Shown here: one piece after another, positions 35,418-45,100 of the stretch
How the letters are laid out: every line of letters begins with the position of its first letter
How positions within the stretch are numbered: position 1 is the first letter of the stretch
NCBI GenBank assembly: GCA_964544635.1
Contig: CAZJCK010000024.1
Span: forward strand, 1-45,387
DNA: 45,387 nt
Reading direction: 5' to 3'
From: CAZJCK01 sp964544635
GTDB lineage: Bacteria; Zixibacteria; MSB-5A5; GN15; FEB-12
Made by a program: the position numbers and the translations under genes
The notes under the pieces: model-generated
The model's database searches: none
The model's input: the letters and a program-made list of their open reading frames with translations, nothing else
Told to the model about the DNA's origin: nothing

Positions 35418-36770
35418 TCAGGACGGTTGTACGATGTCGTACTTCTTCATCCGGTAGATCAGGACATGGCGGGGGATACTCAGATAACGGGCCGCCTTCG
35501 ACCTGTTCCAGTCGCACTTCTCCAGTGCCTGCAGGACCAGTCGACGCTCGGCTTCATGATATGTTTCGTGTTCGGGCAATGCGGCAGCAGCGGTGTCGGA
35601 CTCGCCGTTGCCGCGGGCAGCGAAATCGTCGGGGAGATCCGACGCTGTCAGTCTGTCGCTCTGCCGCAGGATAACCATGCGCTCAACGAGATTTTCCAAT
35701 TCCCGTACGTTGCCCGGCCAGTCATGGTCGGTCAGCCTGGCAAGCAGTTCCGGGCTGAGACTGATATCGGCGTCAGGTGCATGGTCACGCAGGAACTGTT
35801 TGGCCAGTACGGCGATGTCGTCCGGCCGTTCCTTGAGGCCGGGCACGCGAACGGGTATGACATTGAGACGGTAATAGAGATCTTCACGAAAGCGTTGTTC
35901 GGCTACCCGCCTTGCCAGATCGACATTGGTTGCCGCGATGATGCGTACGTTGATTTCCCGGTGCTCCTCAGAGCCAACCGGTTCAACCATCTGTTCCTGA
36001 AGCACCCGAAGCAATTTGGCCTGCAGGTCGATCGCCAGTTCTCCTACTTCATCGAGAAGGATGGTGCCGCCATCAGCCAGTTCGAACTTACCCTTCTTAT
36101 CGCGTACGGCGCCGGTGAACGCCCCTTTGACATGGCCGAAGAGTTCAGATTCGATCAGTTCGCGCGGAATGGCGGCGCAGTTGACGGCGACAAAGGTGGC
36201 CTCACGGCGCTGACTTCGAAAGTGAATGGTCCGCGCCACCAGCTCTTTGCCCGTACCCGATGCCCCTGTCAGCAGGACGGTCGCATCGGTCGGAGCAATA
36301 CGGTCGACCAGGCGCATCATCTCCTGGAAAGCGGGGGAGATGCCGATCGGTTCGGGTGTGCGGTCCTGCTGCCTCAGTTGTTCGCGGAGCTGACGGTTCT
36401 CCGATTCGAGCCGTTTGAATGCCAGCGCCTTTTCGACCGTGACAAACAACTGGTCGTCATCGAACGGCTTGGTAATGTAGTCAAACGCCCCCAGCTTGAC
36501 CGCCTTGACTGCCTGCGACACCGTTGCATGGGCCGTGATCAGGATGATTTTCAGGTCCGGTTGCAGCGCCCGCGCCTGCTCCAGAAGCTCGATACCGTCG
36601 ACTCGGGGCATCTTGATATCTGACAGCAGCAGGTCCCAGCGATCAGCGCGGATTTGCTCCAGCGCCTCGGCGCCATCGGCAACCGCTGTAACAGCATACC
36701 CCTGCTTCTCCAGTTTGAACTGCAGGACGCGGCGCAGCGATTTATCATCATCGGCCAGCAGTACTTTCAT
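35418..36770 (-). CDS. NtrC-family response regulator of the metal-efflux locus (ZraR/HydG-like)
   Basis: 450 residues. The receiver (1-120) has DDD at 7-9, phospho-acceptor Asp51 in LLLSDIKMP, and the conserved Lys-Pro in DYITKPF. The AAA+ domain (about 140-375) has Walker A GASGTGKE, an intact GAFTGA loop, Walker B GGTILLDEVGEL and the FREDLYYRLNVIPV sensor. A Fis-type helix-turn-helix ends it (WNRSKAARYLSIPRHVLIYRM). It drives sigma-54 promoters after phosphorylation. Its start overlaps the kinase stop by four bases (ATGA), so the pair is co-translated. The divergent neighbour is a metal efflux operon, and both have sigma-54-type promoters with shared palindromic sites between them, which makes this protein their likely activator. 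Confidence 0.95.
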   Translation of the reverse strand: MKVLLADDDKSLRRVLQFKLEKQGYAVTAVADGAEALEQIRADRWDLLLSDIKMPRVDGIELLEQARALQPDLKIILITAHATVSQAVKAVKLGAFDYITKPFDDDQLFVTVEKALAFKRLESENRQLREQLRQQDRTPEPIGISPAFQEMMRLVDRIAPTDATVLLTGASGTGKELVARTIHFRSQRREATFVAVNCAAIPRELIESELFGHVKGAFTGAVRDKKGKFELADGGTILLDEVGELAIDLQAKLLRVLQEQMVEPVGSEEHREINVRIIAATNVDLARRVAEQRFREDLYYRLNVIPVRVPGLKERPDDIAVLAKQFLRDHAPDADISLSPELLARLTDHDWPGNVRELENLVERMVILRQSDRLTASDLPDDFAARGNGESDTAAAALPEHETYHEAERRLVLQALEKCDWNRSKAARYLSIPRHVLIYRMKKYDIVQPS

Positions 36771-37831
36771 GACGGCTCCGAAGCTTTCTTGATCGGCAGG
36801 ATGACAGTGAACGTCGCCCCGGCCCCCGGCCGGCTGGAAACCTCGATGCTGCCGTCATGATCCTCGACGATACTCTGCACCATCGCCAGGCCAAGCCCGC
36901 TCCCCGAGGTCTTGGTCGTATAAAACGGCTCGAAGATGTGTTCACGTTCTTCATCGGAGATGCCGCGACCGCGATCGGCCACCGTCAGGTGTGCTTTACC
37001 GTCGGTACGTTTCAGCGAAACCGTGATCGCCGTCTTATTCGCCGAGGCATCCATGGCATTCAGGATCAGATTCAGCAACAACTGCTGGATCTTCTCGCGA
37101 TCGAACGACCCGACAATGTTGGGCATAATCGCTGACTCGATCCGGATACCGTCATGCCGCGCATGCGCCTCCATCTGGCGCAGGCTGGCGCCGACAACTT
37201 CGGAAAGATCCGTCTCGGCCAATCGGGTCACTTTCGGACGGGCGAACTCGAGAAATTCGGTGACAGTCGAGTCGATTCGCTTTACTTCCCCCTGCAAAAT
37301 GCCCGCGAACTCCTTGCGATCGTTCGGTTGCGTTGAATCGTCGGTGATGATATCGGTTGCGCCCTTGATCGACGCCAGCGGGTTCTTGATCTCATGTGCA
37401 ACGCCGGCCGCAATCTGACCGACCATGGAGAGCTTCTGCGATCGCTCCAGCTGTATCTGCGCCTCCTGCTGCCGGCGCCGTGCCTTGAACTCGCGGTCGA
37501 CGAGCCAGCCGATCAGCAACCCGAAACCGAAATAGAACACGATCTCGACCAGTTCCGATACCATCGCCTCAACCGACAGATCGTGCCCGTAGATATATGG
37601 CAGCACCAGGAGGGATATCGTCGCCGCCATCACCAGGCCGCCCCGGATGCCGAACCAGGCGGCGGCAATAACGATCGGTATGTAGCAGAAGCGGCCGTGC
37701 ACCGAGTGTATCCACGACGGGTGATGCCCGAACAGCGGTTCGATCAGCCAGCCGTAATGAATGCCCAGCGTGACAAACGTCACCCCGGCGAGGATCATCA
37801 ACTTATGGCGGGTACCGTCCGGCTTCCACAT
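36767..37831 (-). CDS. Membrane sensor histidine kinase paired with the NtrC-type regulator
   Basis: About 354 residues from the ATG at 37831. The frame is open much further upstream, but an ATG at 37867 lies inside the sigma-54-like promoter at 37868-37882 and ahead of its predicted start point (~37857), so the 37831 start is preferred. Four hydrophobic segments lie at the N-terminus (LMILAGVTFVTLGI; YIPIVIAAAWFGI; VMAATISLLVLPYI; IVFYFGFGLLIGWLV). A short His-rich stretch between the first two (HHPSWIHSVHGR) could bind metal. The kinase core has H-box GVAHEIKNPLASIKG (His about 146), N-box LLLNLILNAMDAS, G1 DRGRGI, F-box EPFYTTK and G2 GSGLGLAM. Its membrane-embedded sensor differs from the periplasmic sensor of ZraS. 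Overlaps the regulator gene by 4 bp. Confidence 0.9.
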   Translation of the reverse strand: MWKPDGTRHKLMILAGVTFVTLGIHYGWLIEPLFGHHPSWIHSVHGRFCYIPIVIAAAWFGIRGGLVMAATISLLVLPYIYGHDLSVEAMVSELVEIVFYFGFGLLIGWLVDREFKARRRQQEAQIQLERSQKLSMVGQIAAGVAHEIKNPLASIKGATDIITDDSTQPNDRKEFAGILQGEVKRIDSTVTEFLEFARPKVTRLAETDLSEVVGASLRQMEAHARHDGIRIESAIMPNIVGSFDREKIQQLLLNLILNAMDASANKTAITVSLKRTDGKAHLTVADRGRGISDEEREHIFEPFYTTKTSGSGLGLAMVQSIVEDHDGSIEVSSRPGAGATFTVILPIKKASEPS

Positions 37832-37867
37832 CTCTTTAACTTGCTCTTTCCTCACCCTGCCTCTCAT

Positions 37868-37882
37868 TGCAAGAGGCGTGCC
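37868..37882 (-). promoter_or_regulatory. Sigma-54-type promoter of the kinase/regulator operon
   Basis: On the minus strand, GGCACG-CCTC-TTGCA matches the -24/-12 consensus at all eleven defined positions tested, with GG (37882-37881) and GC (37870-37869) separated by ten bases. Predicted transcript start is near 37857, 26 bases before the ATG at 37831. Confidence 0.75.
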
Positions 37883-38004
37883 TGATTTGCTTCCGCGCCT
37901 GTCCACCGTCCAGTAAAGCGCTTTGCGTGAGCTATTTGTACCAAACGAAGGAGCCTCGGCGAGTGTTGCTTTCCCACAGCAACCTAGTAATTCAATCGGC
38001 TGGA

Positions 38005-38044
38005 GTGAAGAATTTTCTATAGTCGCTGTAGAATATTCTACAGC
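38005..38044. promoter_or_regulatory. Two tandem palindromic activator sites (UAS)
   Basis: A perfect 20-bp palindrome, GCTGTAGAATATTCTACAGC (38025-38044), is preceded by a related site, GTGAAGAATTTTCTATAG (38005-38022), that agrees at 14 of 18 positions. Their centres are 21 bp apart, two helical turns, so two dimers would bind the same face. They lie about 98 and 119 bp before the predicted efflux transcript start, and about 157 and 178 bp before that of the kinase operon. Confidence 0.8.
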
Positions 38045-38106
38045 AAGCAGCACTCACGGCTCCTGCTGAAAATAGTAACTCGTTGTGCAACAACAGTTTG
38101 TCAGCT

Positions 38107-38121
38107 TGGCACAGCGCTTGT
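38107..38121 (+). promoter_or_regulatory. Sigma-54-type promoter of the efflux operon
   Basis: TGGCAC-AGCGC-TTGT fits the -24/-12 form with correct spacing; the only departure is T for C at the last position of GC. Predicted start is near 38133, leaving a 19-base leader with GAGAGAGA before the ATG at 38152. Confidence 0.75.
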
Positions 38122-38151
38122 ATATAGTCGTGAAGAGAGAGACGTTTTCAC

Positions 38152-39501
38152 ATGATTGATAGCAAAAGAACCATAGCCACCGCCTTGATCGTCGCCTGCC
38201 TGGTCTTAGTGCTCCCGGGTCTCGCTACCGCTCAGGCGTCGGATTCCGGAGATCAGGCATCGGCGCCCGACTCGATCAGCGAGCTGACCATATATCTGAA
38301 GCTGGCAGCCGAGCACAACCCGCGGCTGCGTGCCGCCTTCTACCGCTGGCATGCCTCCGAAGCCCGGGCCGGGTATGTTGGCGGTCTGCCCGATCCGACA
38401 TTGGCCTATGCTTATTTCGTAGAACAGGTGGAGACGCGGGTCGGGCCACAGAATCATCGATTGTCGCTGCGCCAGACCATTCCGTGGTTCGGCAGCCTTG
38501 GTGCAAAGAAAAACACAGCTGCACTGGCTGCCAGGGCCGAGTTCGAAAAGTTCAATGCCGAATGGCTGGAATTGGAGCATGATGTTCGCATCGCCTATTA
38601 CCGTCTGTACTATCTCGAACGTGACATCTCGATTACGCGAGAAAACCTCGAGCTGCTCGTCTTCTGGGAGGAGGTGGTTCGGACGCGCTATAAGGTTGCC
38701 CTGACGCAACACCCCGATGTTATCCGTGCCCAGGTGGAACTGGGCAAACTGGAAAACCGCCTGCAGCAATTGGAGGGTATGCGTGAGCCGGTCACGACTC
38801 GCCTGCGTAACCTGCTGAACCTGCCTGCCCAACCGCACCTTACTACCATTGACAGCCTGACGCCAATCGAGCGCAGCTTGCCCGCCGATTCGGTGCGCCA
38901 CTTGATGACATCAACCAACCCCCATCTTGTGGCGGTGGCTCGTTCCATCGACCGCGCCCGCGCCGAGCAGACCGCCGTTGCCCGGGACCGCCTGCCCGAC
39001 TTCACGCTCGGTGTCGACTACATCGTCACCGGCGACGCTATCGATCCATCGCTGCCGGAGTCGGGCAAGGATCCCTGGACTGTCAGCGTCGGCTTTAACC
39101 TGCCTCTCTGGTTCGGCAAGAACAGCGCGAAAACACGCGAGGCCACAGCCCGGCTCAAACAAACCGAGTACGAATATGATGCGCTCGAAAACGACTTGCG
39201 GAATACCATATCGCAAGCCCTGTTTGAGCACGCCGATGCCCTGCGACGCGTCCGCCTGTATCGCAGCGGCCTCATACCAAAAGCCGAGCAGGCGGTGAAC
39301 GTTACGTATAAGTCATACCAGGCCGGAGAGAGCGATTTCCTGTCACTGCTCGACGCCCAGCGCCAGTTGCTGGAATTTAGTCGGGACCACGAAAGGGCGG
39401 TCACCGACCTCGCAATCAGCCTGGCGCAGATCGACCTGTTGACCGGCAACCGGTCAGCAAACATCGAAATTGAAGAAGCAGGATTTGAAGAAGGAGAATG
39501 A
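38152..39501 (+). CDS. TolC/CzcC-type outer-membrane metal efflux protein
   Basis: 449 residues with a signal peptide (about 1-27, ALIVACLVLVLPGLATAQ). It has the two outer-membrane-efflux repeats of the TolC family, each with long amphipathic helices and a short barrel strand: NPRLRAAFYRWHASEARAGY with LPDPTLAYAYF, and NPHLVAVARSIDRARAEQTA with RLPDFTLGVDYI. The segment YQAGESDFLSLLDAQRQLLE near the end is a TolC hallmark. It forms the trimeric exit duct that joins the adaptor and RND pump encoded downstream. It is first in the operon, right after the sigma-54-type promoter, and its stop overlaps the ATGATC before the next gene, so translation is coupled. Confidence 0.93.
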   Translation: MIDSKRTIATALIVACLVLVLPGLATAQASDSGDQASAPDSISELTIYLKLAAEHNPRLRAAFYRWHASEARAGYVGGLPDPTLAYAYFVEQVETRVGPQNHRLSLRQTIPWFGSLGAKKNTAALAARAEFEKFNAEWLELEHDVRIAYYRLYYLERDISITRENLELLVFWEEVVRTRYKVALTQHPDVIRAQVELGKLENRLQQLEGMREPVTTRLRNLLNLPAQPHLTTIDSLTPIERSLPADSVRHLMTSTNPHLVAVARSIDRARAEQTAVARDRLPDFTLGVDYIVTGDAIDPSLPESGKDPWTVSVGFNLPLWFGKNSAKTREATARLKQTEYEYDALENDLRNTISQALFEHADALRRVRLYRSGLIPKAEQAVNVTYKSYQAGESDFLSLLDAQRQLLEFSRDHERAVTDLAISLAQIDLLTGNRSANIEIEEAGFEEGE

Positions 39502-39503
39502 TC

Positions 39504-40025
39504 ATGAAGAAACTACTTACAGCAAGTGTAGCCGTACTACTGCTGTCTGCGGGCATGGTGGCCGCCGACGGCACTGCCGCTTCGGATACCGACAACATCA
39601 CGCCCGAAGATCTCAAGAAGCAGACCCACTGTCCGGTCATGGGCGGTAAGATCGACTCGGCTGTCTATACCGACATCCACGGTCAGCGGGTATATCACTG
39701 CTGTCCCGGTTGCTCGGAGCCGCTGGAGGAAGACCCGGACAAGTACTTCAAGCAGGCAGCCAAGGACAGTATCCTGTTTGAGAACATCCAGACCATCGAT
39801 CCAATCTGCGGGATGAAGCCGGTAAAGGACTTCTTTCTCTATCACGAAGGTCGCGGCCTGTACTTCTGCAATGACGGCTGTAAAATCCGCTTCACCGAGA
39901 CTCCCGACAAGTACCTGTCCAGGCTGACAGCCACCGATGGAAGCGAAGACAAGTCGAAGGAGAAGCACAAGCACGATGATGATCACGACCATGACCACTC
40001 TCATGGAGACGGACACAAGCACTAG
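39504..40025 (+). CDS. Exported double YHS/TRASH-type metal-binding protein with a His-rich tail
   Basis: 173 residues from the ATG at 39504, with AAGGAG seven bases upstream; an ATG at 39498 is too close to that site. Signal peptide 1-21 (LLTASVAVLLLSAGMVAA). Two Cys-rich modules follow: residues 43-82 with CPVMGG and VYHCCPGC, and 100-138 with DPICGMKPV and LYFCNDGC, each ending in P-D-K-Y. These are YHS-like metal sites. The last ~20 residues are an Asp/His run (HDDDHDHDHSHGDGHKH), which should bind Cu, Zn or similar ions. It probably sits in the periplasm and delivers metal to, or buffers it for, the pump encoded by the flanking genes. It lies between the duct and adaptor genes, a position that fits a periplasmic metallochaperone. 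Confidence 0.85.
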   Translation: MKKLLTASVAVLLLSAGMVAADGTAASDTDNITPEDLKKQTHCPVMGGKIDSAVYTDIHGQRVYHCCPGCSEPLEEDPDKYFKQAAKDSILFENIQTIDPICGMKPVKDFFLYHEGRGLYFCNDGCKIRFTETPDKYLSRLTATDGSEDKSKEKHKHDDDHDHDHSHGDGHKH

Positions 40026-40066
40026 GTGCCGACAGACAACCTGCAGGATGAAGATGAAGGTGACGA

Positions 40067-42100
40067 ATGAATGATCAGCATGACAACAGCAGCCGGAGCA
40101 GTGGCGGATGGTTTGCCGGACAGCGCGGTATAGTCGTTGTTTCGCTTATCGCCATCGTAGCCTTCGTCTTCGGTGCATGGCTGTTCGGCGGTAACGGCGA
40201 GCACGAAGCAGCAACCGGCGGTGCCCACCAGCACGAAGCCGAGGCCGCCCCTGCCGAAGCAACCGTCTGGACCTGTTCGATGCATCCCCAGATCAAACTG
40301 CCGGAAGAAGGCCAATGCCCGATCTGCTTCATGGATCTCATCCCGCTCGAAGCCGGGGAGAGTGATCTTGGGCCGCGACAGTTGCGTATGTCGGCAACGG
40401 CTCAGCAGCTTGCCCGCATTCGTACCACTGAGGTTCGCCGCGCCTTTGCTGCCACGACCGTCCGCATGACCGGTCGCATCACCTATGATGAAACCCGCCA
40501 ATCGTACATCACCGCCTGGGTGCCGGGGAGACTCGACAGCCTGTTTGTGGACTACGCCGGCATGACCGTCAACAAGGGTGACCACATGGTTTCGCTCTAT
40601 TCGCCCGACCTGTTGGCGGCACAGGAGGAACTGGTGCAGGCGAAACGGGCCGTCGAGGCTCTTGAGGAAACCACCAGTCGCATGCTGGCGCAAACTACGC
40701 GGGAGACACTCAACGCCGTACGCGAGAAACTTTCGCTCTACGGTTTGACTGACGCACAGGTTCGGCAGATCGAAGAAACCGGCACCACCTCGAACATCCT
40801 CACCGTCTATGCTCCAACCGGCGGGGTGGTGGTTGAGAAGCTGGCGCGCGAAGGTGAATATGTCGCCACCGGCACCCGACTGTACACCATCGCCGACCTG
40901 TCGCGGCTCTGGGTAGTGTTTGAAGCGTATGAAACCGATCTGCCGTGGCTTCGTTTCGGCCAACAGATTGAGTTCACCACGCCATCCCTGCCGGGTCAGG
41001 CGTTCGATGCCGTCATCAGTTTTATCGATCCGATCGTCGATCCGAAGACCCGTACGGTGGAGGTGCGCGCGGTTGTCGACAATCCGAAGCAGCTGCTCAA
41101 ACCCGACATGTTCACCACCGGCTTTGTTGAATCGCAACTCAACGCCGAGGGGGATGTCGTCGACGAGTACCTGGCCGATCGCTGGATTTCGCCCATGCAC
41201 CCCTGGGTTGTTAAAGCCGGCCCGGGACAGTGTGATGTCTGCGGCATGGACCTGGTGCCCGCCCGCGAACTCGGCTATGCCGGGAAAGCACCCGACCTGT
41301 CGGCCGCCCCGCTGATCATTCCCGCGACCGCACCGCTCGTTACCGGTGAGCGAGCCGTGGTGTATGTAGAGATCGCCGACGATGCCGACGGTGCTGTGTT
41401 CGAGGGGCGGGAGATCCGTCTCGGGCCGCGCGCCGGTGATACCTATGTTGTGCGGGCCGGCCTGAAAGAGGGAGAGGAGGTTGTCACCAACGGCGCCTTC
41501 AAGATCGATGCCGAGATGCAGATCCAGGCCAGGCCAAGTATGATGACACCATCCGATGAAGCACCGTCAGCTGAACCGATGTCCGAAGAACCAATCGTGA
41601 AACAGGTCCCGGCATTCGAAGAGCCGACATCGCAGACCGCCCCTGCCGCCGTGCGGAACGCGCTTGGACCGGTTTACGATGCCTACTTCCAGGTACAAAT
41701 GGCGCTGGCCAACGACGACTTTCCGACTGCGCAACAGGCTGCCGACAAGCTGGTCGCCGCGATCGATGGTGTTGACAGCGATTCCTTCAGTCGCAGCCAG
41801 TTCCGTGATTACAACCGGCTCACCAAGCCGATGCAGCAAGCAACCGAGGCTGTTGCCGAAGCCGACGGTATCGCCGTTGCCCGTGACGGTTTCCTCCGTC
41901 TGTCCGAAGCGATCATCGCGCTGCACGATCGGTTTGGTCACAGTGGCGAGCAGCCGTACTACCTGACCTTCTGCCCCATGGCCTTTGACAACAGCGGCGC
42001 CTTCTGGCTGCAAACCGAGAACATCGTCTGGAATTCATTCTATGGCGATATGATGCTTCGATGCGGCGAAATCCGCGAAGAACTGCCCGCCAACGAGTAG
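40067..42100 (+). CDS. cusB: CusB-type RND adaptor with two metal-binding motifs and a DUF3347-like tail
   Basis: 677 residues. A membrane anchor spans 21-41 (IVVVSLIAIVAFVFGAWLF), followed by a His-rich linker. A heavy-metal-binding motif covers 68-94 (WTCSMHPQIKLPEEGQCPICFMDLIP), with F where Gly is usual. The adaptor body follows (about 105-350: a lipoyl-like half with ITAWVPGRLDSLFVDY, a helical hairpin, then TPSLPGQAFDAVISFIDP and VEVRAVVDN). A second such motif, ISPMHPWVVKAGPGQCDVCGMDLVP, sits at about 373-397, inside the protein, splitting the membrane-proximal part (VYVEIADDADGAVFEGREIRLG). Residues about 528-677 match the DUF3347 pattern (LGPVYDAYFQVQMALANDD; FCPMAF...GAFWLQ), which occurs in Cu-resistance proteins. 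It links the pump to the outer-membrane duct and likely hands over metal. Confidence 0.92.
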   Translation: MNDQHDNSSRSSGGWFAGQRGIVVVSLIAIVAFVFGAWLFGGNGEHEAATGGAHQHEAEAAPAEATVWTCSMHPQIKLPEEGQCPICFMDLIPLEAGESDLGPRQLRMSATAQQLARIRTTEVRRAFAATTVRMTGRITYDETRQSYITAWVPGRLDSLFVDYAGMTVNKGDHMVSLYSPDLLAAQEELVQAKRAVEALEETTSRMLAQTTRETLNAVREKLSLYGLTDAQVRQIEETGTTSNILTVYAPTGGVVVEKLAREGEYVATGTRLYTIADLSRLWVVFEAYETDLPWLRFGQQIEFTTPSLPGQAFDAVISFIDPIVDPKTRTVEVRAVVDNPKQLLKPDMFTTGFVESQLNAEGDVVDEYLADRWISPMHPWVVKAGPGQCDVCGMDLVPARELGYAGKAPDLSAAPLIIPATAPLVTGERAVVYVEIADDADGAVFEGREIRLGPRAGDTYVVRAGLKEGEEVVTNGAFKIDAEMQIQARPSMMTPSDEAPSAEPMSEEPIVKQVPAFEEPTSQTAPAAVRNALGPVYDAYFQVQMALANDDFPTAQQAADKLVAAIDGVDSDSFSRSQFRDYNRLTKPMQQATEAVAEADGIAVARDGFLRLSEAIIALHDRFGHSGEQPYYLTFCPMAFDNSGAFWLQTENIVWNSFYGDMMLRCGEIREELPANE

Positions 42101-42115
42101 ACCAAGATTCATATT

Positions 42116-45100
42116 ATGTCGCCACTCGATCGAGTCATACGCTATTGTATCGACAACAAGTTGATTGTCGTCCTGCTGGTTGTTGCCATCGCCGCCTGGG
42201 GTGTCATCGTCGCGCCGTTCGACTGGAACCTCGGCAGCCTGCCGCGTGATCCGGTGCCGGTCGACGCCATCCCCGATATCAGCGAGAACCAGCAGATTGT
42301 CTTCACTGAGTGGCACGGGCGGTCACCGCAGGACATCGAAGACCAGATCACCTACCCGCTCACCACCAGCCTGCTCGGTATCCCGGGGGTGAGAACCGTT
42401 CGCAGCTACTCCTACTTCGGCTTCTCCACGATTTACGTCATCTTCAACGAGGATGTCGAGTTCTACTGGTCGCGCAGCCGGCTGCTGGAGCGACTGGCAT
42501 CGTTGCCGGTCGATGCGCTCCCCGATGGAGTTCAGCCAACCCTCGGCCCGGATGCCACCGCCCTCGGGCAGGTCTTCTGGTATACGCTGGAAGGACGGGA
42601 CCCAGCCGGCAACCCAACCGGTGGCTGGGACCTGCACGAACTGCGCTCGATCCAGGACTGGACCGTGCGCTACGCGCTCCAGTCGGCTGACGGTGTTTCG
42701 GAAGTTGCATCGGTCGGCGGGTATGTACAGGAGTACCAGATCGATGTCAATCCCGACGCCATGCGGGCCAACGGTGTTACCATCAGCCAGATTGTCGATG
42801 CCGTACGCAGTTCCAACGTCGATGTCGGCGCCCGCACCATCGAAATCAACATGGCGGAATATGTTGTTCGCGGGGTCGGATTCATCGAGAGCATCGCCGA
42901 CATTGAAGCCACGGTGGTGCGACAGGCCGGCAACGTGCCAATCCGCATCAAGGATATCGGCATCGTCCAGCTCGGGCCATCGCCACGCCGGGGCGCGCTC
43001 GATAAGGGCGGGGCAGAGGTGGTCGGCGGCGTGGTCGTCGTACGCTTCGGTGAGAACCCGCTGGCCGCCATCCAGAGCGTCAAGGCAAAGATACAGGAGA
43101 TCCAACCCGGACTGCCGCGCAAGATACTCGATGACGGTACCGAGTCGCAGGTGACAATCGTGCCGTTCTACGATCGCACCGACCTGATTTATGAAACCCT
43201 CGGCACGCTGCGCACTGCCCTCACCGATGAAATCCTCGTCACCATCATTGTCGTGATCATGATGATAATGCACCTGCGCAGCTCGCTGCTGATCTCAGGT
43301 ATGCTGCCGCTCACCATACTGATGGTCTTCATCGGTATGAAGCTGTTCAATGTCGACGCCAACATCGTCGCGCTGTCGGGCATTGCCATCGCCATTGGCA
43401 CCATTGTCGACATGGGCATTGTCATGTGCGAGAACATCGTGCGGCGGCTCGACGAAGCCCCGCCCGATGCCAACCGTCGCGATGTTGTTTTCAGCGCCGC
43501 CAGTGAAGTCGGCGGCGCCGTCCTCACCGCCGTGCTCACGACGATCGTTTCATTCCTCCCCGTCTTTACTATGCAGGCGGCCGAAGGCAAACTGTTTACG
43601 CCGCTGGCGTACACCAAGACATTTGCCCTGATCGCATCGATACTGGTGGCGCTGCTCGTCATCCCGCCGCTGGCGCATCTCCTGTTCACACGCGGGCGCG
43701 AGACCGCAAAGTCGCGCCTGATCTGGCGGGTCTCACTCGTCATCGGCGGTTTCGCGGCGCTCGTTGCGCAGTTCTGGATGACCGGTTTGGCCCTGCTCGT
43801 CATTGCCGCCTGGCTGCAGTTCAAACATCTTGTGCCGGCGAGATGGCGCGGTTACACGCCACGAATGATCAACTACCTGCTCGTACTCATGGTAGCCGTT
43901 CTGTTGGCTGAGCACTGGATGCCCCTCGGAGTAAAAGGAGGTTGGCTCGGCAACCTGATCTTTGTCATCATCCTCATCGGCGGCATTCTCTTCCTGTTCC
44001 ACCTGTTCCTGAGATACTACGAGCCGATGCTGCGCTGGTGCCTCGCGCACAAGGCCGTGTTCTTGTCCTTCCCGACCGCGCTCATACTGTTCGGCCTGGT
44101 GATCTGGCTCGGCTTTGGAGCCATCTTTGGCTTTATGCCCGAGTTCGTGCGCTCCTCTTCACCGTACGTTGCTCTGCACCACGCTTTCCCCGGCCTCGGC
44201 AAAGAATTCATGCCCGATCTCGATGAAGGCTCCTTCCTGTACATGCCCACAACCATGCCGCATGCTTCGATCGGTGAAGCAATCGACGTGCTCCAGATCC
44301 AGGACATGGCTTTTACCGGCATTCCCGAAGTGGCGTCGGCGGTCGGGAAAGTCGGCCGGGCCGACTCACCGCTCGACCCGGCGCCGATTTCGATGATCGA
44401 GACGATCATCACATATCATCCCGAATACAAACTGAAGCCGGACGGCAGCCGCGCCCGCTTCGCCTACGACAGCGACAGCGACGAGTTTGTGCGCGATGAA
44501 CACGGCAATCTCATCCCCGACGACGACGGCCGGCCGTATCGCAACTGGCGTGACCACATCGCCTCGCCCGACGATATCTGGGACGAGATCGTCAAGGCCG
44601 GCAAACTGACCGGCACGACATCGGCGCCCAAACTGCAGCCGATCGCGGCACGTATCGTTATGCTCCAGTCCGGCATGCGGGCGCCAATGGGTATAAAAGT
44701 CAAGGGTCCCGACCTTGCGACCATCGAGCGCGTCGCCCTCGATATCGAACGCCTCCTCAAAGATGTACCGTCGATCAAGTCAAACACCGTGATCGCCGAT
44801 CGTATAGTTGGAAAACCATATCTCGAAATACACATCGACCGCGAAGCTATCGCCCGGTTCGGTATCAGTGTCCGCCAGGTGCAGGATGTCATCGAGGTCG
44901 CGATCGGCGGGCGACGGCTTACGTCGACGGTTGAAGGACGCGAACGCTACCCGGTTCGAGTACGTTACCAGCGGGAGTTGCGCAATTCCATCGACGACCT
45001 TGGCGCCATTCTTGTCCCGGCGCCCGACGGTACCCAGATTCCCCTGCGGGAACTCAGCGAAATTCAGTTTGTGCGCGGTCCGATGGTTATCAAGTCGGAA

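Noticed and set aside
35298..36623. A 441-codon open frame on the plus strand
   Set aside because: Opposite the NtrC-type regulator, whose Walker, GAFTGA and receiver motifs are complete on the minus strand.
37832..38053. Upstream extension of the kinase to an ATG at 37867 or a start near 38053
   Set aside because: It would place the start codon within or upstream of the sigma-54-type promoter, and the added residues have no kinase or membrane character.
40022..41200. A 392-codon open frame on the minus strand
   Set aside because: Antisense to the adaptor gene, which has clear metal-binding and adaptor motifs.
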